6,208 bases of DNA from NCBI GenBank assembly GCA_002364975.1, contig DEYT01000123.1:1-6208 (forward strand). Direction: 5' to 3'. Below are positions 3,871 through 6,208 of this stretch, piece by piece. Each line of letters starts with the position of its first letter. Position 1 is the first letter of the stretch. The DNA comes from Opitutia bacterium UBA3151 (GTDB lineage Bacteria > Verrucomicrobiota > Verrucomicrobiia > Opitutales > Seribacteraceae). A model generated the notes under the pieces. It made no database searches and was not told the origin of the DNA. It saw nothing but the letters and a program-made list of their open reading frames with translations. Both the position numbers and the translations under genes were made by a program.

Positions 3871-6208
3871 AGCGTCAATAAAGGATACGTTTAATGCATT
3901 GTCCTCAATAAATGCTCTTCTTGGGGCAACTTCTTCTCCCATGAGCATTGTGAACATATTGTCGGCTGCGATCGCATCCGAAATTTCCACCTGTATTAAA
4001 CTCCTAGTTTCTGGGTCCATAGTAGTTTCATATAATTGTTTCGGATTCATTTCTCCCAATCCTTTATATCGCTGGATTTGAAGACCTTTTCGTCCAAGTC
4101 TTCGAATGTTTTCCAGGAACTCGGATACATTCGAGATCAAAATGTGTTTGTCTTCTGAGTCGTTAATGAAATTAAGACGAAAATCAGTTTCCTCTGGTCC
4201 GCTGGAAAATAATTTTAAATTTGCACCAAGATCTGTTGCCGTTCCTAAAAGTTTTTCAAGCTCGAACGACTCGTATATTTCATGTATCGCTATTCGTTGT
4301 GTGGTAATTCCGTCTGAATTTTCAATTTGCCTAGAAATTATATCATCAGCTTCTTCTTCAGGAATATTTTGTGCATTCATGAAGCCTGATTTTGCCTCTA
4401 TGTCATAAAAGAATCTAATCTCTTCCTCATTACCTGTGCGAATTCTCGCTAAATAGCGGGGTAATTTCTTTCTTTCCTCATCATACTGCTTTAGATAGCG
4501 AGTGGATGTACAACCGTACCTGGCAAGCCCAGAACCAATCGTTTCAATTTTTAAAAAAAGATCGGTCAATTGACGAGTTTCTTGAGGTGTAAAAACTTTG
4601 GCATCACTAATTCTTTCAAAGGCGATATCTTCGCAACCCAATTCGATCAGAATCTTGCTTAATTCAGCATCATCTTGAATATATTGCTCTGTCTTTCTTC
4701 GCTTAATTTTATAAAGTGGTGGACGAGCAACATAAACATAGCCTTTTTCGATAAGCCCTTTCATTTGCCTAAAAATAAAGGTAAGTAATAAAGTTCTTAT
4801 ATGAGCACCATCAACATCTGCATCCGTCATAATAATAATTTTGTGATACCTCGCCCTATCGGCATCAAATGACCCATCTCCTTCGTGGTCTCCGATACCG
4901 GTACCAACTGCGGTTATTAGGCTTCGGATCTCTGCGTTATTTAAAACTTTATCCAAGCGGGCTTTTTCCACATTCAAAAGCTTTCCCCTCAAAGGAAGAA
5001 TTGCCTGGGTTAATCGATCCCTTCCTTGCTTCGCTGAACCTCCTGCGGAATCTCCCTCCACAATATAAATTTCACTTTTAGAGGGATCTTTTTCAGCACA
5101 ATCTGCAAGTTTTCCTGGTAAGCCTCCCCCTGAAAGTGCCCCTTTTCTCACAGTTTCCCTTGCTTTTCTAGCCGCTTCTCGAGCTCGTGCCGCATGGATT
5201 ACCTTTGTGATTATAATTTTTGCTTCATCAGGATTTAATTCAAAATAGTGTTTCAGGCTCTTCCCGACAATTTTTTGGACAATACCATCTACTTCCCGAT
5301 TAGATAACTTTGTTTTGGTTTGTCCCTCAAATCTTGGTTCAGGCACTTTTACGGAAATAACTGCGGTTAAGCCCTCTCTTACATCATCTCCTGTAAGTGA
5401 TAACTCTTTTTCCTTAAGGAGGTCGTTTTCCCTCGCATAAATGTTAATTACTCTTGTTAAAGCTGTCCTAAATCCAGACAAATGGGTTCCGCCCTCAACA
5501 TTATGAATTGAATTCGCATACGCATATAATTGGTCTGAAAAGGAATCGTTGTATATCATTGCAACTTCAAGTTTGATATTACCCTCTCCCGTTTCCGCGG
5601 GTGCTTCGTCGGAAAAAGAAATTGGCTTATCTATCAAACAGTTTTTATTTCGGTTTAAGTAAGTAACATACTCGCTAATTCCATCTTCAAAGAAAAAATC
5701 TTCTTTTCGGCTATCTACATCTTGAATCAAGTGAATCCGAACCCCCGGGTTCAAAAAGGCCAATTCACGAAGTCTCTTCGCAAGCAAATCAAACTTAAAA
5801 TCCCGGGTTTCGGTAAAGATCTGTTCGTCAGGTAAAAAAGTAATTTTAGTACCTGATGATTTGCAATCACCGACAGTTCGAAGTTTTTCGGTTGTCTTGC
5901 CTCTTGAAAACTCCATTTGGTGAACTTTTCCTTCTTTTTTTATTTCCGCAATAAACCATTCTGAAACCGCATTTACACATTTTGCACCAACTCCATGCAG
6001 TCCACCTGATACCTGATAAGCACCTTTCCCAAATTTTCCACCCGCGTGTAAGTTTGTAAGGACTAACTCCAAGGCCGGCATTTGATGCTTCGGATGCATA
6101 TCTACTGGAATACCTCTTCCGTTATCTTGGACCGAACAAGAACCATCTCCATGAAGATGGACGGTTATTTCAGAACAGTAACCCGCAAGGGCTTCATCAA
6201 TAGAATTA
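3868..6208 (-). CDS. gyrB: DNA gyrase subunit B, long form (5' end outside window)
   Basis: GyrB is the ATPase subunit of gyrase. The frame is open to the window edge; the first whole codon (6205-6207) is Asn, matching E. coli Asn46, so about 45 residues are missing. The visible 779 residues contain, in order: the Mg-ATP helix N-S-I-D-E-A-L-A-G; DNGRGIP (Asp73 of E. coli); the ATP-lid loop SGGLHGVG; the transducer domain; TOPRIM with VEGDSAGGSAKQGR (Glu at 5056-5058) and MTDADVDGAHIR (metal-binding Asp at 4822-4824 and 4816-4818); an insertion of about 170 residues (roughly 4120-4650); and the C-terminal GyrA-contact segment with QRYKGLGEMNP and ETTMDPETR. The inferred full length of about 824 is near E. 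coli (804) and well above the 640 or so of short GyrBs. Up to the transducer the alignment to E. coli is gap-free, and the residue at Arg136, a coumarin contact, is Lys. The first gene of the pair, it ends 4 nt before gyrA. Its promoter and start are not in view. Confidence 0.98.
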   Translation of the reverse strand, partial: NSIDEALAGYCSEITVHLHGDGSCSVQDNGRGIPVDMHPKHQMPALELVLTNLHAGGKFGKGAYQVSGGLHGVGAKCVNAVSEWFIAEIKKEGKVHQMEFSRGKTTEKLRTVGDCKSSGTKITFLPDEQIFTETRDFKFDLLAKRLRELAFLNPGVRIHLIQDVDSRKEDFFFEDGISEYVTYLNRNKNCLIDKPISFSDEAPAETGEGNIKLEVAMIYNDSFSDQLYAYANSIHNVEGGTHLSGFRTALTRVINIYARENDLLKEKELSLTGDDVREGLTAVISVKVPEPRFEGQTKTKLSNREVDGIVQKIVGKSLKHYFELNPDEAKIIITKVIHAARAREAARKARETVRKGALSGGGLPGKLADCAEKDPSKSEIYIVEGDSAGGSAKQGRDRLTQAILPLRGKLLNVEKARLDKVLNNAEIRSLITAVGTGIGDHEGDGSFDADRARYHKIIIMTDADVDGAHIRTLLLTFIFRQMKGLIEKGYVYVARPPLYKIKRRKTEQYIQDDAELSKILIELGCEDIAFERISDAKVFTPQETRQLTDLFLKIETIGSGLARYGCTSTRYLKQYDEERKKLPRYLARIRTGNEEEIRFFYDIEAKSGFMNAQNIPEEEADDIISRQIENSDGITTQRIAIHEIYESFELEKLLGTATDLGANLKLFSSGPEETDFRLNFINDSEDKHILISNVSEFLENIRRLGRKGLQIQRYKGLGEMNPKQLYETTMDPETRSLIQVEISDAIAADNMFTMLMGEEVAPRRAFIEDNALNVSFIDA

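Noticed and set aside
3864..3878. A TTG start at 3876-3878 giving gyrA five more residues and overlapping gyrB
   Set aside because: The ATG at 3861-3863 gives an N terminus of exactly the same length as E. coli GyrA up to the conserved Y-x-D-Y segment, and no Shine-Dalgarno supports the TTG.
3868..6208. A parE/parC (topoisomerase IV) identity for the pair
   Set aside because: The GyrA box and acidic tail of the A subunit and the E. coli-like long GyrB architecture fit gyrase; ParC lacks a canonical GyrA box.
1..6208. A previously undescribed system such as defence, CRISPR or a mobile element
   Set aside because: All but about 6 bp are covered by recognisable tRNA, phosphatase, exonuclease and gyrase genes. 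One small exonuclease next to a phosphatase is not enough to propose a system.

Overview
The window is ordinary bacterial housekeeping DNA, packed unusually tightly. From left to right it holds the 3' end of a tRNA-Gly gene (+), an inositol-monophosphatase-family phosphatase that looks HisN-like (-), a small DEDDh-type 3'-5' exonuclease-like gene (+), gyrA (-) and gyrB (-, 5' end cut by the right window edge). I found no mobile element, CRISPR array, prophage gene, toxin-antitoxin pair or recognisable new system. The points of interest are the gene junctions and a few residues in the gyrase.

Organism: the two gyrase subunits, the moderate AT richness (by hand counts about 31% G+C in the exonuclease gene and about 40% in sampled parts of gyrA) and the encoded CCA on the tRNA all say bacterium. 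GyrB is the long form, with the roughly 170-residue insertion after the TOPRIM core that E. coli GyrB also has. That insertion rules against the short-GyrB groups such as Firmicutes, Actinobacteria and Bacteroidetes. The exonuclease has a W-x-P-W-x-D-T segment and an H-N-S-L-F-D motif that remind me of proteins from Verrucomicrobiota (Opitutae-like). I lean to a PVC-type bacterium at low to moderate confidence, from memory and not from a search.

Layout: about 6 bp of the 6208 are intergenic, 2 bp between the tRNA and the phosphatase and 4 bp between gyrB and gyrA. The phosphatase and exonuclease are divergent and share the palindrome ATGCAT, which carries both start codons. The exonuclease and gyrA are convergent and share TTAA, which carries both stop codons. 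There is therefore no room for separate promoters or terminators; any such signals must lie inside neighbouring coding sequence. None of the three visible start codons has a convincing Shine-Dalgarno sequence.

Function: gyrB and gyrA form a two-gene unit (gyrB first, 4 nt gap) making the two subunits of DNA gyrase, the A2B2 enzyme that introduces negative supercoils. Catalytic and ATP-binding residues are intact. GyrA has Gly at the quinolone-contact position 83, and GyrB has Lys at the coumarin-contact position 136 (E. coli numbering). The phosphatase and exonuclease have no evident functional link to gyrase.
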